From NCBI RefSeq assembly GCF_001583495.1, contig NZ_LQAQ01000020.1, forward strand, positions 62,001 through 126,000: 64,000 nt of DNA, read 5' to 3'. The DNA comes from Flammeovirga sp. SJP92 (GTDB lineage Bacteria > Bacteroidota > Bacteroidia > Cytophagales > Flammeovirgaceae). Below the pieces are notes generated by a model. It was not told where the DNA came from. It saw only the letters and a program-made list of their open reading frames with translations, and searched no databases. Positions 55,034 through 63,461 of the stretch are shown here, one piece after another; within the stretch, counting starts at the first letter, position 1, and every line of letters starts with the position of its first letter. A program made the translations under genes and the position numbers.

Positions 55034-56419
55034 TTAAATATCTTTCAAACGCTCAGGAACAACGTGTCTTGAGAATACTTCCTCTTGTGTTTCTGGCCTT
55101 TTCACCCACTCCACACTATCACCTTTTACCATCACCATTCCCGGTCTAGGAAGTGCATTAAAGTTACAAGTGTAAGGCTCAATGTAAGAACCTGTATTTA
55201 AGAACGCCAATGTATCTCCTTTCGCCAATTGAGGCATTTTGTATTGCTCAGCAAGACAATCATAATTACAAGTGATACCCACTACGTCAACAGGAGTGTC
55301 ATATTTCTTGTCCGCTTTATTACAAGCCACCAAATCAAATGGAGGAACAACATTCAAACCACCAATACTCAAGAACGTTTCCGAAGTATCTGTTTCAGCC
55401 CATTGGTAATCCATTCCGTTGGCTGTTTCGTGCTTCATGTTATGTACCTTGAACAAGTGAATACCACTTTCGTTGTACATTGCACGGCCTGGCTCGATTT
55501 CAAGAATTACACCATCTGAAGAAAGACCGATACCCTTCATACCATTTCTGAATGTTTCTGTAATTACTTTCGCGAAATCTTCTAAATGAGGCGTTTCATA
55601 ATCTGTCACCGCCACACGGCTTTCTTTGTCCATTTCGGCAGGGAAACCACCACCAACAGAAACAATAGAAGGCGACCAGTTATTACCTACACCATCATGA
55701 ATTTCTTTGATCATATCTACAACCGACTGTACTAATGACTGCCAGAAAATAGGTTTCTTAGAGTGACGGCCTGCATGTGTGTGAACACCTACTAATTTTA
55801 CATTAGGACAATCCGCAAACTGTGGTAACATTTCTCTCACTTCAGAAGTAGGAATACCATATTTTACAGTTTGTGTCATTTCACGGATCAAACGGGCAGG
55901 GAAGAAATCAGAAGGCTCATCAAGGTCTTTCATATAAGGCTTGATACGCAACATCACATGTGCTTCCTTTCCTAATTCCTTCGCGATTCTTTCACAAACT
56001 CCTAATTCATCCTTATTGTCCAATACAATATGAATTCCTAAATCAATGGCTTTACGGATAATATCATCCGACTTGATAGAACCATTTACAGCAATATCTT
56101 CATAAGGCACACCGCCTCTGATCGCTGTTTCTAATTCACCTGCTCCAAAAGTATCACAACCACAACCTGCCTTTGTCAATACTCTTCTCACCGCTACGGT
56201 AGGATTGGCCTTTACAGCGGCCATTACTCGGATACGTCCTTCAGGGTAAAACTGCTGGAATGTATTTTGGAATGCCAGGTAGTTTTGTACTAAAATATTT
56301 TCTGATACTACAAACAGTGGAGTACCAAACTTCTCTGCGATTTCAACAGTATTTACGTCTTCGATGTATAAATCACCATCTTTAACGCTTAACAACGGAT
56401 TCATTTTGATATCACTCAT
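55034..56419 (-). CDS. fold-type III PLP decarboxylase (LysA/diaminopimelate decarboxylase-like)
   Basis: The 461-aa cytoplasmic enzyme belongs to the alanine-racemase/DAP-decarboxylase fold. It has the PLP lysine K70 in MAAVKANPTV, HTHAGRH (213-219), the phosphate-binding SVGGGFP (254-260) and EPGRAMYN (309-316). In the usual substrate-binding motif CESxD the protein reads C384-N-Y-D387. NTGSYIEPYTCNFNALPRPG (about 408-427) replaces the typical DAGAY...FN. These changes argue that its substrate is not diaminopimelate. Possible reactions are decarboxylation of a basic or guanidino amino acid, or a carboxylated polyamine. It shares the strand with SDR and amidinohydrolase genes. Confidence 0.82.
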   Translation of the reverse strand: MSDIKMNPLLSVKDGDLYIEDVNTVEIAEKFGTPLFVVSENILVQNYLAFQNTFQQFYPEGRIRVMAAVKANPTVAVRRVLTKAGCGCDTFGAGELETAIRGGVPYEDIAVNGSIKSDDIIRKAIDLGIHIVLDNKDELGVCERIAKELGKEAHVMLRIKPYMKDLDEPSDFFPARLIREMTQTVKYGIPTSEVREMLPQFADCPNVKLVGVHTHAGRHSKKPIFWQSLVQSVVDMIKEIHDGVGNNWSPSIVSVGGGFPAEMDKESRVAVTDYETPHLEDFAKVITETFRNGMKGIGLSSDGVILEIEPGRAMYNESGIHLFKVHNMKHETANGMDYQWAETDTSETFLSIGGLNVVPPFDLVACNKADKKYDTPVDVVGITCNYDCLAEQYKMPQLAKGDTLAFLNTGSYIEPYTCNFNALPRPGMVMVKGDSVEWVKRPETQEEVFSRHVVPERLKDI

Positions 56420-56452
56420 GTTCTTTATTTTTTATAGTTTTTCAATGTCTTA

Positions 56453-57196
56453 TTAAAGGAATACTACAAGGGCCAAGCGGGCGGTATGATTATCATCTTT
56501 GAAGATTCCTCTGTAGAATCCACTCAACTGTAACTTGTCTGATAATGCATATTGAGCAATAAACTCTTGTATATATCTGTCATTTCGTTCCATTCCAAGG
56601 TTACTTGCGGTATAAATGGGAGTGACTTGTAAAAACATTTTTTCACTCAAAATAATTGGTGCAATCACCTGAAATGAGATACCATGCTGAGGATCTTGGA
56701 AAAGGCCAGGTCTTTCAATCACTGGACTTGAAGTGTACTGATAAGAGAGAATCGGAAACGCCTGAATCCAATCTGCAATCATCAACCCCACTGTAACACC
56801 GGGCTGTACCAACCAAGCTCCCGTTCCTAAGCCATGGTCATAATTTCCTGTTGGAGCAAAAATGTCTACTGATGGTCCGAATGCTCCAAGGAACTTATCG
56901 TAGTTTTTATAGGGCAAGTAAAAGTACCTTGCTCTAAAGTCTCCAATACCTGTTTTGTCTGTACCTGTATTGTATAACAATGGAAGCTCTGCTAAAATTA
57001 AATGTGCTTCACTTGGTGCAAACATAAACTCCGCTCTATACCCATAAGTATCAGGTCCATTTTTCGAATAGTTATATTCTAAATGATTGTACAGTTGAGT
57101 ATAAAAGTTGGTTGGTTTAGAGGCATCTATTTCTTCTTGTGCGAAAATGAAAGTTGTTGAAAAAAGAAGTGATAAACAGATGAATATTTGTTTCAT
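56453..57196 (-). CDS. outer-membrane barrel protein, phenol MetA-pathway transporter-like
   Basis: I start at the ATG at 57196 because MKQIFICLSLLFSTTFIFAQ is a signal peptide; the longer frame would overlap the previous gene. The 247-aa protein is a predicted beta-barrel ending in LALVVFL. A central GPSVDIFAPTGNYDHGLG block (about 120-138) is typical of Phenol_MetA_deg-like outer-membrane proteins found in aromatic and other catabolic clusters. It probably admits the cluster's substrate through the outer membrane. It is 11 bp downstream of the small membrane protein gene. Confidence 0.72.
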   Translation of the reverse strand: MKQIFICLSLLFSTTFIFAQEEIDASKPTNFYTQLYNHLEYNYSKNGPDTYGYRAEFMFAPSEAHLILAELPLLYNTGTDKTGIGDFRARYFYLPYKNYDKFLGAFGPSVDIFAPTGNYDHGLGTGAWLVQPGVTVGLMIADWIQAFPILSYQYTSSPVIERPGLFQDPQHGISFQVIAPIILSEKMFLQVTPIYTASNLGMERNDRYIQEFIAQYALSDKLQLSGFYRGIFKDDNHTARLALVVFL

Positions 57197-57206
57197 TGTA
57201 AAAAAA

Positions 57207-57851
57207 TTAAAATCCAGCTTTAATACTGATTCTTGTAAGTATATAATTGGCAATTGGCACTAAGGCGATCATACCTATAAGCCATGCAGTGAAAGAAATG
57301 TAAGACAAACCTACACAGATAAAAGCGACTACTGGATCTGCTAAAATTTCATTAGACAAGACCTTCACTCTTTCGTTGGTTAATTCATCTTTCAACATTC
57401 CATTATGTTTTGCGTGATGCAGTTTCCAAAAAGAAAACATTCCTAAAAGGCCCCACACCATACTGAAAATGGCTCTTGAATGCGGTTGATCTGAAGTGAA
57501 TTCTATATTCATCTCGAAGTAAGGATACAAACACAACAAGAAGAAAAATCCAAAAGTGATCAGTATCTGATTAAAATCGATATTCTTCATAGAGTGATGT
57601 ACTTCCACAAACTTAAACCAGTGAATAACCAGAATGACAAACCCTGCCACATAAGGCAGAAAAGGTTTATCCCAAATCAATTGTGAATCTATTACCTTAT
57701 CTCCCTCTACAATTTCTGTTTCTACATCAAAGACCACCAAACCTAAAATGGGAGTGGTCATACTGATGGCAAACAATAGCATTCCTAAATGCTTTAGATA
57801 GTCCAGAAAGTAGGAGTAATCTCTTAATCTCTTTGTTTGTCTTGATCTCAT
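57207..57851 (-). CDS. small integral membrane protein, TMEM175-like
   Basis: The 214-aa protein has about five to six hydrophobic segments and a basic N-terminus (MRSRQTKRLRDY). The stretch IHWFKFVEVHHSMKNIDFNQ then ILITFGFFFLLCLYPYF recalls the W..HH..F..I and N..LL..V.PF pattern of TMEM175/DUF1211 potassium channels, but the first-helix FSDG motif is absent, so the match is weak. It starts 1 bp after the deaminase stop and is clearly part of the cluster. Function unknown. Confidence 0.6.
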   Translation of the reverse strand: MRSRQTKRLRDYSYFLDYLKHLGMLLFAISMTTPILGLVVFDVETEIVEGDKVIDSQLIWDKPFLPYVAGFVILVIHWFKFVEVHHSMKNIDFNQILITFGFFFLLCLYPYFEMNIEFTSDQPHSRAIFSMVWGLLGMFSFWKLHHAKHNGMLKDELTNERVKVLSNEILADPVVAFICVGLSYISFTAWLIGMIALVPIANYILTRISIKAGF

Positions 57852-57852
57852 A

Positions 57853-58461
57853 TTAGTACCTATCTAACCACTCATCCACACAATGATCAATGGAATTTAA
57901 CCACACCTGACGAGCTATTTCTTTGAGTTTCGGAGAACAATCCGCCTCTTCCACCACTAGCCTTGATCCTAAGATTTGAAAGCCTTCAGGCAACCTTTCG
58001 TAGTTCGTTTGAGCACCCGCTTCTATACTGTGAGCATCTCTGTATACATAATAGGTTTTGCCTACTTGGCTGAAACAGATTCTGGCCAAACACATCGGAC
58101 AAGGTTCTTGAGAGGTGAATAAGGTATAGTCTCTCATTCTTGGTGTTTTATCGTCACAAAGTCTATCTTCCAACTCATTTAATAGCACCATTTCAGCGTG
58201 TAAATCCAATCGGTGATAAGGTGAGTTTGCTTTCGACATATTCTCTGCAATTACTTCATCATGATGTAAAAGACAACCACCTACGGCCACACTCCCTGCT
58301 CTTCCTGCTCTGATTCCTTGTCGGATGGAAATGATAGAAGGTCCATCGTGTTTATATCCTTCAGGATTCGCTTCATAATCGGCTAATTGTTGCTCTAACT
58401 CCTCATAATTGTAAGAAGGAGTATCAAATTTTAGTATCGGTTTTTCATTTGTATTACACAT
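57853..58461 (-). CDS. zinc-dependent cytidine/guanine-type deaminase
   Basis: The 202-aa cytoplasmic protein has the deaminase zinc signature: H88-A-E90 in LDLHAEMVLL and P120-C121-P-M-C124 in SQEPCPMCLARI. This places it with guanine, cytosine, tRNA-adenosine and dCMP deaminases. A 50-residue N-terminal helix rich in E/Y and a Cys/Trp-containing tail are additional. VGGCLLHHDEVIAENMS follows the usual core strand pattern. The substrate is not obvious; an amino-heterocycle or amidine-like group fits a cluster that also has an amidinohydrolase. It is 17 bp downstream of an SDR gene. Confidence 0.85.
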   Translation of the reverse strand: MCNTNEKPILKFDTPSYNYEELEQQLADYEANPEGYKHDGPSIISIRQGIRAGRAGSVAVGGCLLHHDEVIAENMSKANSPYHRLDLHAEMVLLNELEDRLCDDKTPRMRDYTLFTSQEPCPMCLARICFSQVGKTYYVYRDAHSIEAGAQTNYERLPEGFQILGSRLVVEEADCSPKLKEIARQVWLNSIDHCVDEWLDRY

Positions 58462-58478
58462 AATAGTAATATTTTAAT

Positions 58479-59228
58479 TTACCAACCTATTCTTTTCCTA
58501 TCGGTGAAAAAACCTGCAGTGGGTCCCTCTTTGTCAAGTGTTGCTAACCAAACGGATGTATCAGCACCTTCTCTCAAGGTTTTTGGTCTAGCTTCATCAC
58601 CGTAATCGGGAAGATCTTCTGTATTCATTGCACTGTCTACCCAACCCGGACAACAACTGTTGACTTTTATTCCAAAAGATTCTAATTCCTTAGCATACAA
58701 AACAGTCATTGCGTTTACACCCACTTTAGAGCTTTGGTAAGCGGCACAGATATCTTCTCTCAATGGTGAATTCATATCTGAAAGTTGGGCTAATTGGGCT
58801 ACTTGAGTAGAAAGGTTGACAATTCTCCCTGCTTCACTTTTCTTTAGTAATGGCACTAATTTCTGAGTTAATAAAAAAGGTCCAATGTAATTTACTTCCA
58901 TTACTTTTCTGAAAAGTGTTTCTGATAAATCAGAAGGGTGTTTTCCCATATCTACCAGCATTGCCGCATTATTGATCAAAGCATCTAAGTGACCAAAATT
59001 TTCAGTAATGAAATCAACTAAAAGCTGAAAGGTAGATGAATCAGATAAATCAAATTCCAATGAATAAGCGTCCATTCCTAGCTCCTTAAGTTCATCTGCT
59101 TTCTCTACCACATTGGGTTGTACATCTGCCAAAATCACACTGTAATTCTGCTCTCCCAATAATTTTGCGGTTTCAAAACCAATGCCTTGAGCGGCGCCCG
59201 TAATTAATGCAACTTTTTTCATCTTCAT
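58479..59228 (-). CDS. SDR oxidoreductase (carbonyl reductase-like)
   Basis: The 249-aa NAD(P)-dependent enzyme has TGAAQGIG (about 10-17), NNAAM near 87 (NNAG variant), a catalytic Ser in NLSTQVAQ (about 138), and Y-x3-K in YQSSK (about 164-168). The insert AQLSDMNSPLREDICAA before the active-site Tyr, and CCPGWVDSAMN after it, match the carbonyl-reductase-1-like subgroup. It has lost the usual G in NNAG. It is the fifth gene of the cluster; its role is an oxidation or reduction of an unknown alcohol or ketone. Confidence 0.88.
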   Translation of the reverse strand: MKMKKVALITGAAQGIGFETAKLLGEQNYSVILADVQPNVVEKADELKELGMDAYSLEFDLSDSSTFQLLVDFITENFGHLDALINNAAMLVDMGKHPSDLSETLFRKVMEVNYIGPFLLTQKLVPLLKKSEAGRIVNLSTQVAQLAQLSDMNSPLREDICAAYQSSKVGVNAMTVLYAKELESFGIKVNSCCPGWVDSAMNTEDLPDYGDEARPKTLREGADTSVWLATLDKEGPTAGFFTDRKRIGW

Positions 59229-59363
59229 TACTTTATTTGAGGGAAGAAGGAAGAGGGTAAATAGTCTATATTATGACCCAAGATCCATCATAAAAACTAC
59301 GCTATAAACCATAACACGGACCATTCCTCCTCACTCTTAATTCTCACCTCTTACCTTAATTTC

Positions 59364-60164
59364 TTACAAGCCAGGAGCCATGCCACCGTGTACCGGAAGT
59401 ACAACACCTGTAATGTAACTTGCTGCAGGAGAAGCTAAGTAAACAATCGCTTCTGCAATTTCACTTGGCTCAGCCGGTCTACCTAATGGAATACCAGCGT
59501 TCTCTTTAGCTGCCGCTTCTTCCACTGTACAACCTTCCGCTTCTGCAATCGCTTTGTACGCTTCTTGCAACATATCCGTATTGATTGCACCTGGAGCAAC
59601 AACATTAGCACGAATACCTTTCGATGCTTGCTCAATCGCCAATACTTTAGTTGCTCCAACCAATGCGTGCTTAGTAGCAACATAAGGGTAAGGCATACCC
59701 ATACCTGCTGCAATACCCGCTGTAGAAGCCACATTAACGATAGCTCCACCTCCTGATTTTTCCATAGCAGGAATAGCACCTTTACATACTGCCAATGCAC
59801 CTTTTACGTTTACAGCGTAGTTTGCGTCCCAGTCTTTATCAGTGTTTTCATCCAATAAAGCAGAACCAAATCCTACACCTGCATTGTTTACCACGATATC
59901 CAATGTACCGTAAGCATCTAATACTTGTTGAATAGCAGCATCTACTTGAGCTGAATCTGATACGTCAACCAAAACACCCATTGCTTCACCTCCATTTGCT
60001 TTGATAGCAGCAACATTAGCTTCCATACCTTCTTTAGAACTATTACGTCCTGTCAGTACTACTTTAGCTCCTAGTTCAGCCAATTTATCCGCAATGGCTT
60101 TACCTAAACCTTTTGTTTTTGTTGCTCCTGTAACTAGTGCTACTTTGTTTTCTAGAAGATTCAT
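59364..60164 (-). CDS. SDR oxidoreductase (beta-ketoacyl-reductase/glucose-dehydrogenase type)
   Basis: The 266-aa enzyme has TGATKTKGLGKA (about 14-25, a two-residue-longer glycine loop than usual), NNAG near 93-96, Ser in NVASTAGIAAG (about 147), and Y-x3-K in YVATK (about 160-164). The C-terminus GRPAEPSEIAEAIVYLASPAA and GVVLPVHGGMAPGL are typical of the FabG-like group. It follows the Ldh-family gene with a hairpin between. It probably oxidises an alcohol group of the cluster's substrate. Confidence 0.9.
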   Translation of the reverse strand: MNLLENKVALVTGATKTKGLGKAIADKLAELGAKVVLTGRNSSKEGMEANVAAIKANGGEAMGVLVDVSDSAQVDAAIQQVLDAYGTLDIVVNNAGVGFGSALLDENTDKDWDANYAVNVKGALAVCKGAIPAMEKSGGGAIVNVASTAGIAAGMGMPYPYVATKHALVGATKVLAIEQASKGIRANVVAPGAINTDMLQEAYKAIAEAEGCTVEEAAAKENAGIPLGRPAEPSEIAEAIVYLASPAASYITGVVLPVHGGMAPGL

Positions 60165-60200
60165 TTTCTATATTTTTATCCGAAGAAACAGTCTGATAGT

Positions 60201-60223
60201 GGGGCGTTACGATGCAACGCCCC
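60201..60223 (-). terminator. hairpin between Ldh-family and SDR genes
   Basis: The perfect 8-bp GC-rich stem GGGGCGTT (60201-60208) and AACGCCCC (60216-60223) has a 7-nt loop. It has no T-run. It is one of several intercistronic hairpins in this cluster and could set relative expression. Confidence 0.5.
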
Positions 60224-60263
60224 TATAACAATACAAGAATAGTTTCAACGGTTATTATCTAAA

Positions 60264-61409
60264 TTATTTATTGTTTTGAGCTTCCCACTCAGCTCTTAAG
60301 CTCTCTTCAGAAAGACCGTATCTTCCTGCTTGAGTTTGGAAGAATGGCTCCCAGTGCGAATCTAATACTTCAACGATTTCCTCGTTTTTAATAATTGACT
60401 CATAGCCTCTTGCACCTGGCATACCTGGCTTTCTTTGGCCAGGACGAGCTGGTGAATCTTCGATAGCTTGAGCAAAACGATCTGATTTCGCCAATACGTC
60501 ACCCAATGGACCAAATACTGAAGGATCGATACAGATAAAGTAAGAACCACCTACTGAAGTACCGTCTGCTTTTTTGTCCACAATATCACCTAGTGATGGA
60601 ACCTCTGGAGTGATGATACCACCTGGGTTGATAATACCTGAAAGTAATTCGTTGAATAAGTTCAACATGTAAACTCTAGGGTTAGATAATTGTTGGAAAG
60701 CCGATTGGTTGTACACACGACCGTATCCTTCGATTGGCTGAGCATAAGGAGCCAAGTCATTTGATAATTCACCTGTTTCAGGGTCAATTACATAATCACC
60801 TTTCAGCTTCGTACCTTGAAGAACCGCTTGTGCAGTATCTGCATCATACCACTCACAAAGTTTTGTTGACATCCATACTGGAGGCTTCTCACCTGCTGGG
60901 CCAATACCATCAAATGGAGGTACTGAAATGGTGTTTGACATACCACCTAGAGGCGAACACATCGGTACAGAGTTGTTAGAAGTTAAAGCCACACAACCTG
61001 CTTTTGATGCCATCCAAGTGTAAGCTCCAAATGAACCTGCATCATTATGATTGTGACCGAATACGATAGCAATACCATGCTTTTTCGCTTTCTCAATGGC
61101 CATATTCGCCATTTTTGTCAATGTCCAGTATCCAGAAGAACGCTTACCATCAATTGATGCCCAAGTATCGCCTTCGCCTACTACTTCTGGCTCTGCATTG
61201 ATATCCAATAAACCTGATTGGTGCATGATATCAATTGCTTCGTACACACCTAAACCTTGGTTTAATTTTCCTTGGCGGATACCTAACATTAATGCGTCTG
61301 CAACTGCATCACCATGTTCTTCTGATGCACCTGCTGTCATCCAAGTTCTTTTTAAAGCATAGCGTAAGAAGTCTGCATTTGTCGATTTTGTTTTTCCTTG
61401 TGCTCCCAT
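60264..61409 (-). CDS. malate/L-lactate/ureidoglycolate dehydrogenase family protein
   Basis: The 381-aa protein belongs to the Ldh2 family of NAD(P)-dependent enzymes that oxidise 2-hydroxy acids or reduce cyclic imines (malate, ureidoglycolate, 2,3-diketogulonate, delta-1-pyrroline-2-carboxylate). Family landmarks are ADALMLGIRQGKLNQGLGVY (about 38-57), the catalytic His region GHNHNDAGSFGAYTWMA, LTSNNSVPM, and late GGSYFICIDPSVFG. The motif is HNHND, not the usual SNHFG, which suggests a changed substrate. It is flanked by SDR genes on both sides, so two successive oxidations of one carbon skeleton are possible. Confidence 0.88.
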   Translation of the reverse strand: MGAQGKTKSTNADFLRYALKRTWMTAGASEEHGDAVADALMLGIRQGKLNQGLGVYEAIDIMHQSGLLDINAEPEVVGEGDTWASIDGKRSSGYWTLTKMANMAIEKAKKHGIAIVFGHNHNDAGSFGAYTWMASKAGCVALTSNNSVPMCSPLGGMSNTISVPPFDGIGPAGEKPPVWMSTKLCEWYDADTAQAVLQGTKLKGDYVIDPETGELSNDLAPYAQPIEGYGRVYNQSAFQQLSNPRVYMLNLFNELLSGIINPGGIITPEVPSLGDIVDKKADGTSVGGSYFICIDPSVFGPLGDVLAKSDRFAQAIEDSPARPGQRKPGMPGARGYESIIKNEEIVEVLDSHWEPFFQTQAGRYGLSEESLRAEWEAQNNK

Positions 61410-61485
61410 CGTAGTGTTTTGTTTTTGATATTTTGATGTGGGTACAACCGTAGTTGCACCCTTTATATATGTATTTTAAGATCGC

Positions 61486-62256
61486 TTATTCAGCGGCTAA
61501 TGTGTTGTAAGCGTCAATGCTCATACCTGCAGTAAATCCACCGTCAACACCTATTACCTGACCATTGACAAAGTCACAGTCTTTAGCGGCTAAAAAGTGG
61601 ATTAGTGAAGCTACTTCTTCCGGTTCAGCAATTCTTCCTAATGGTACAGCTTTGTGTTCCATTCTTAACTGAGGCTGTCCTTCTGGAGTGTTAGCCATAG
61701 GCGTATTTACAGAAGTAGGTGCAATTACATTGGCTCTGATACCTCTGCTCCCCAACTCTACTGCTGCTGTTTTTGTGATACCTACAACTGCCCATTTAGA
61801 AGCTACGTAAGGGGCTAGATAAGCCACACCTTGTACCGCAGCCGCTGAAGCTACATTGACAATTCTACCGCCGTCATTCATCTGAGGCACTCCGAATTTG
61901 ATACCATGCACCACACCTTTTGTGTTGATCGCAAAGTTTTTATCGAAGTTTTCAATGTCCGTTTCCATCATTGTGTCATAACCGAAGTTGGCTCCGGCAT
62001 TGTTGACAAGAATATCAATCTTACCGTATACTTCTACTGTTTTATTGACCATTGCCTCAACAGATTCAGCACTTGAAACATCACATTGAACGAAAGTAGC
62101 TCCGATTTTTTCAGCGATTTCAGTACCGTCTTTACGACCTGAAATTACTACCTTGGCACCTGCTTCAATAAAGCGTTCAGCCGTTTTCAAGCCAATACCA
62201 GAAGTACCGCCAGTCACAATCGCAACTTGGCCTTCTAATGAAAAGAAATTTGCCAT
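61486..62256 (-). CDS. SDR oxidoreductase
   Basis: The 256-aa NAD(P)-dependent enzyme has TGGTSGIG (about 15-22), NNAG near 87-90, a Ser in NVASAAAVQG (about 134), and Y-x3-K in YVASK (about 149-153). NVIAPTSVNTPMANT and GQVIGVDGGFTAGMS are standard for classical SDRs. It is the second gene of the cluster, 41 bp after the ureohydrolase gene. A small imperfect hairpin (about 61439-61462) lies downstream of its stop. Confidence 0.9.
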   Translation of the reverse strand: MANFFSLEGQVAIVTGGTSGIGLKTAERFIEAGAKVVISGRKDGTEIAEKIGATFVQCDVSSAESVEAMVNKTVEVYGKIDILVNNAGANFGYDTMMETDIENFDKNFAINTKGVVHGIKFGVPQMNDGGRIVNVASAAAVQGVAYLAPYVASKWAVVGITKTAAVELGSRGIRANVIAPTSVNTPMANTPEGQPQLRMEHKAVPLGRIAEPEEVASLIHFLAAKDCDFVNGQVIGVDGGFTAGMSIDAYNTLAAE

Positions 62257-62297
62257 GATATATTTATGGATTAATAATTTAGATCAAACAGAAAAGA

Positions 62298-63461
62298 TTA
62301 TAGCGTTACGTTACCAAACGCTTGTGGCCAGTTCGTAGGGTGGTTTTTACCTCCGTTTCTACGCTTCACATCTGCCGCTAACCAGCAAAGGATTTTCCAG
62401 CTTAAGCCTGCGGCAATGTAGCCGAATGTTTTGGCAGGGTCATTTTGTGGAGCATACTCTACTACGTCTGCACCCACCAAGTTTACTTTACCTGACATAC
62501 GTACTAATTTCAATACATCATGCACCCAGTTGGCATCTAAACCAAATGGCTCTACAGCTGATGAAGCTGAGTTGTAAACTGGATCAAGACAGTCTAAGTC
62601 TAATGAGATATACGTTGGTCCATCACCTACTACTTCAATGATTTTATCAGCCATTTCTCTTGGCGACATCACTCTTGCTTCATCAGCAAAGTAAACGTTC
62701 GTACCGAAATTTTTCGCATGACCACCCACAAGACCAGTCATTCTACCACGAATACCAATCTGAATCATTCTTTCAGGATCTACATTACCTTTTGCAAAGT
62801 TTTGTGTAAACATGTTTCCTGAGTGGTAAGGATAAGGGAAATCTGCCTCTGTTACCAAATCATAGTGAGCATCAAAGTGAATAACAGAAAGAGGTCCGTA
62901 AGTTTCACCTAACGTCAATAAAGGAGCTACTGTAACAGTATGATCACCACCCCACATAAATGGTACGATATGATTATCACAAACAATTTTTCTGTAATGT
63001 TCGATGGCATGTTCCATTTCACCAGCCAAATCAAATTGACCGTATGTATCAATTGTACCGTAATCGATGATATTGGCAAAATCGAAAGGAATGTCAAACT
63101 CACCATTGATCCAAGGTTCAGTCGTACCCATAAAGTTTTTAGAAAGCTCTCTTAATGCTTTAGGACCGTACTTATGAGAAGAGTTCATTGGTGCCGACTT
63201 TTCAAAAGGCATACCAATCACAGCAATGTCAGCGTCTTCTAGATCTCTGGAGAATGGAGCCATAAAAGCACCCAAATAATCTTTATTGATATTACTCAAG
63301 AATTCAATTCCTTGACCGCCACCCATTGTTTTCACTCTATCTAAATGGGCTTTCACATCAGGATGCACCCCATCTCTACTTGTAGAGTTTTTCCAAAGGT
63401 CTTGGTACTTTTCTAATCTTTCTTGAGGAATCGGTGGATACTTTTTGATTTCCTTTTTCAT
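62298..63461 (-). CDS. ureohydrolase (arginase/agmatinase family)
   Basis: It probably hydrolyses a guanidino or formamidine-type group with a dinuclear metal site. All six metal ligands of the family are present: H174 in WGGDHTV, D197, H199 and D201 in FDAHYDL, D288 and D290 in SLDLDCLDP. H213 in HSGNMF matches the conserved active-site His. At 387 aa it is 70-90 residues longer than typical agmatinase, with an N-terminal extension (1-75) before IAVIGMPF. The length resembles that recalled for the nickel-dependent guanidine hydrolase of cyanobacteria; guanidinobutyrase and proclavaminate amidinohydrolase are other options. It is the first gene of the cluster, and urea would feed the urease encoded in the same window. 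Confidence 0.88.
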   Translation of the reverse strand: MKKEIKKYPPIPQERLEKYQDLWKNSTSRDGVHPDVKAHLDRVKTMGGGQGIEFLSNINKDYLGAFMAPFSRDLEDADIAVIGMPFEKSAPMNSSHKYGPKALRELSKNFMGTTEPWINGEFDIPFDFANIIDYGTIDTYGQFDLAGEMEHAIEHYRKIVCDNHIVPFMWGGDHTVTVAPLLTLGETYGPLSVIHFDAHYDLVTEADFPYPYHSGNMFTQNFAKGNVDPERMIQIGIRGRMTGLVGGHAKNFGTNVYFADEARVMSPREMADKIIEVVGDGPTYISLDLDCLDPVYNSASSAVEPFGLDANWVHDVLKLVRMSGKVNLVGADVVEYAPQNDPAKTFGYIAAGLSWKILCWLAADVKRRNGGKNHPTNWPQAFGNVTL

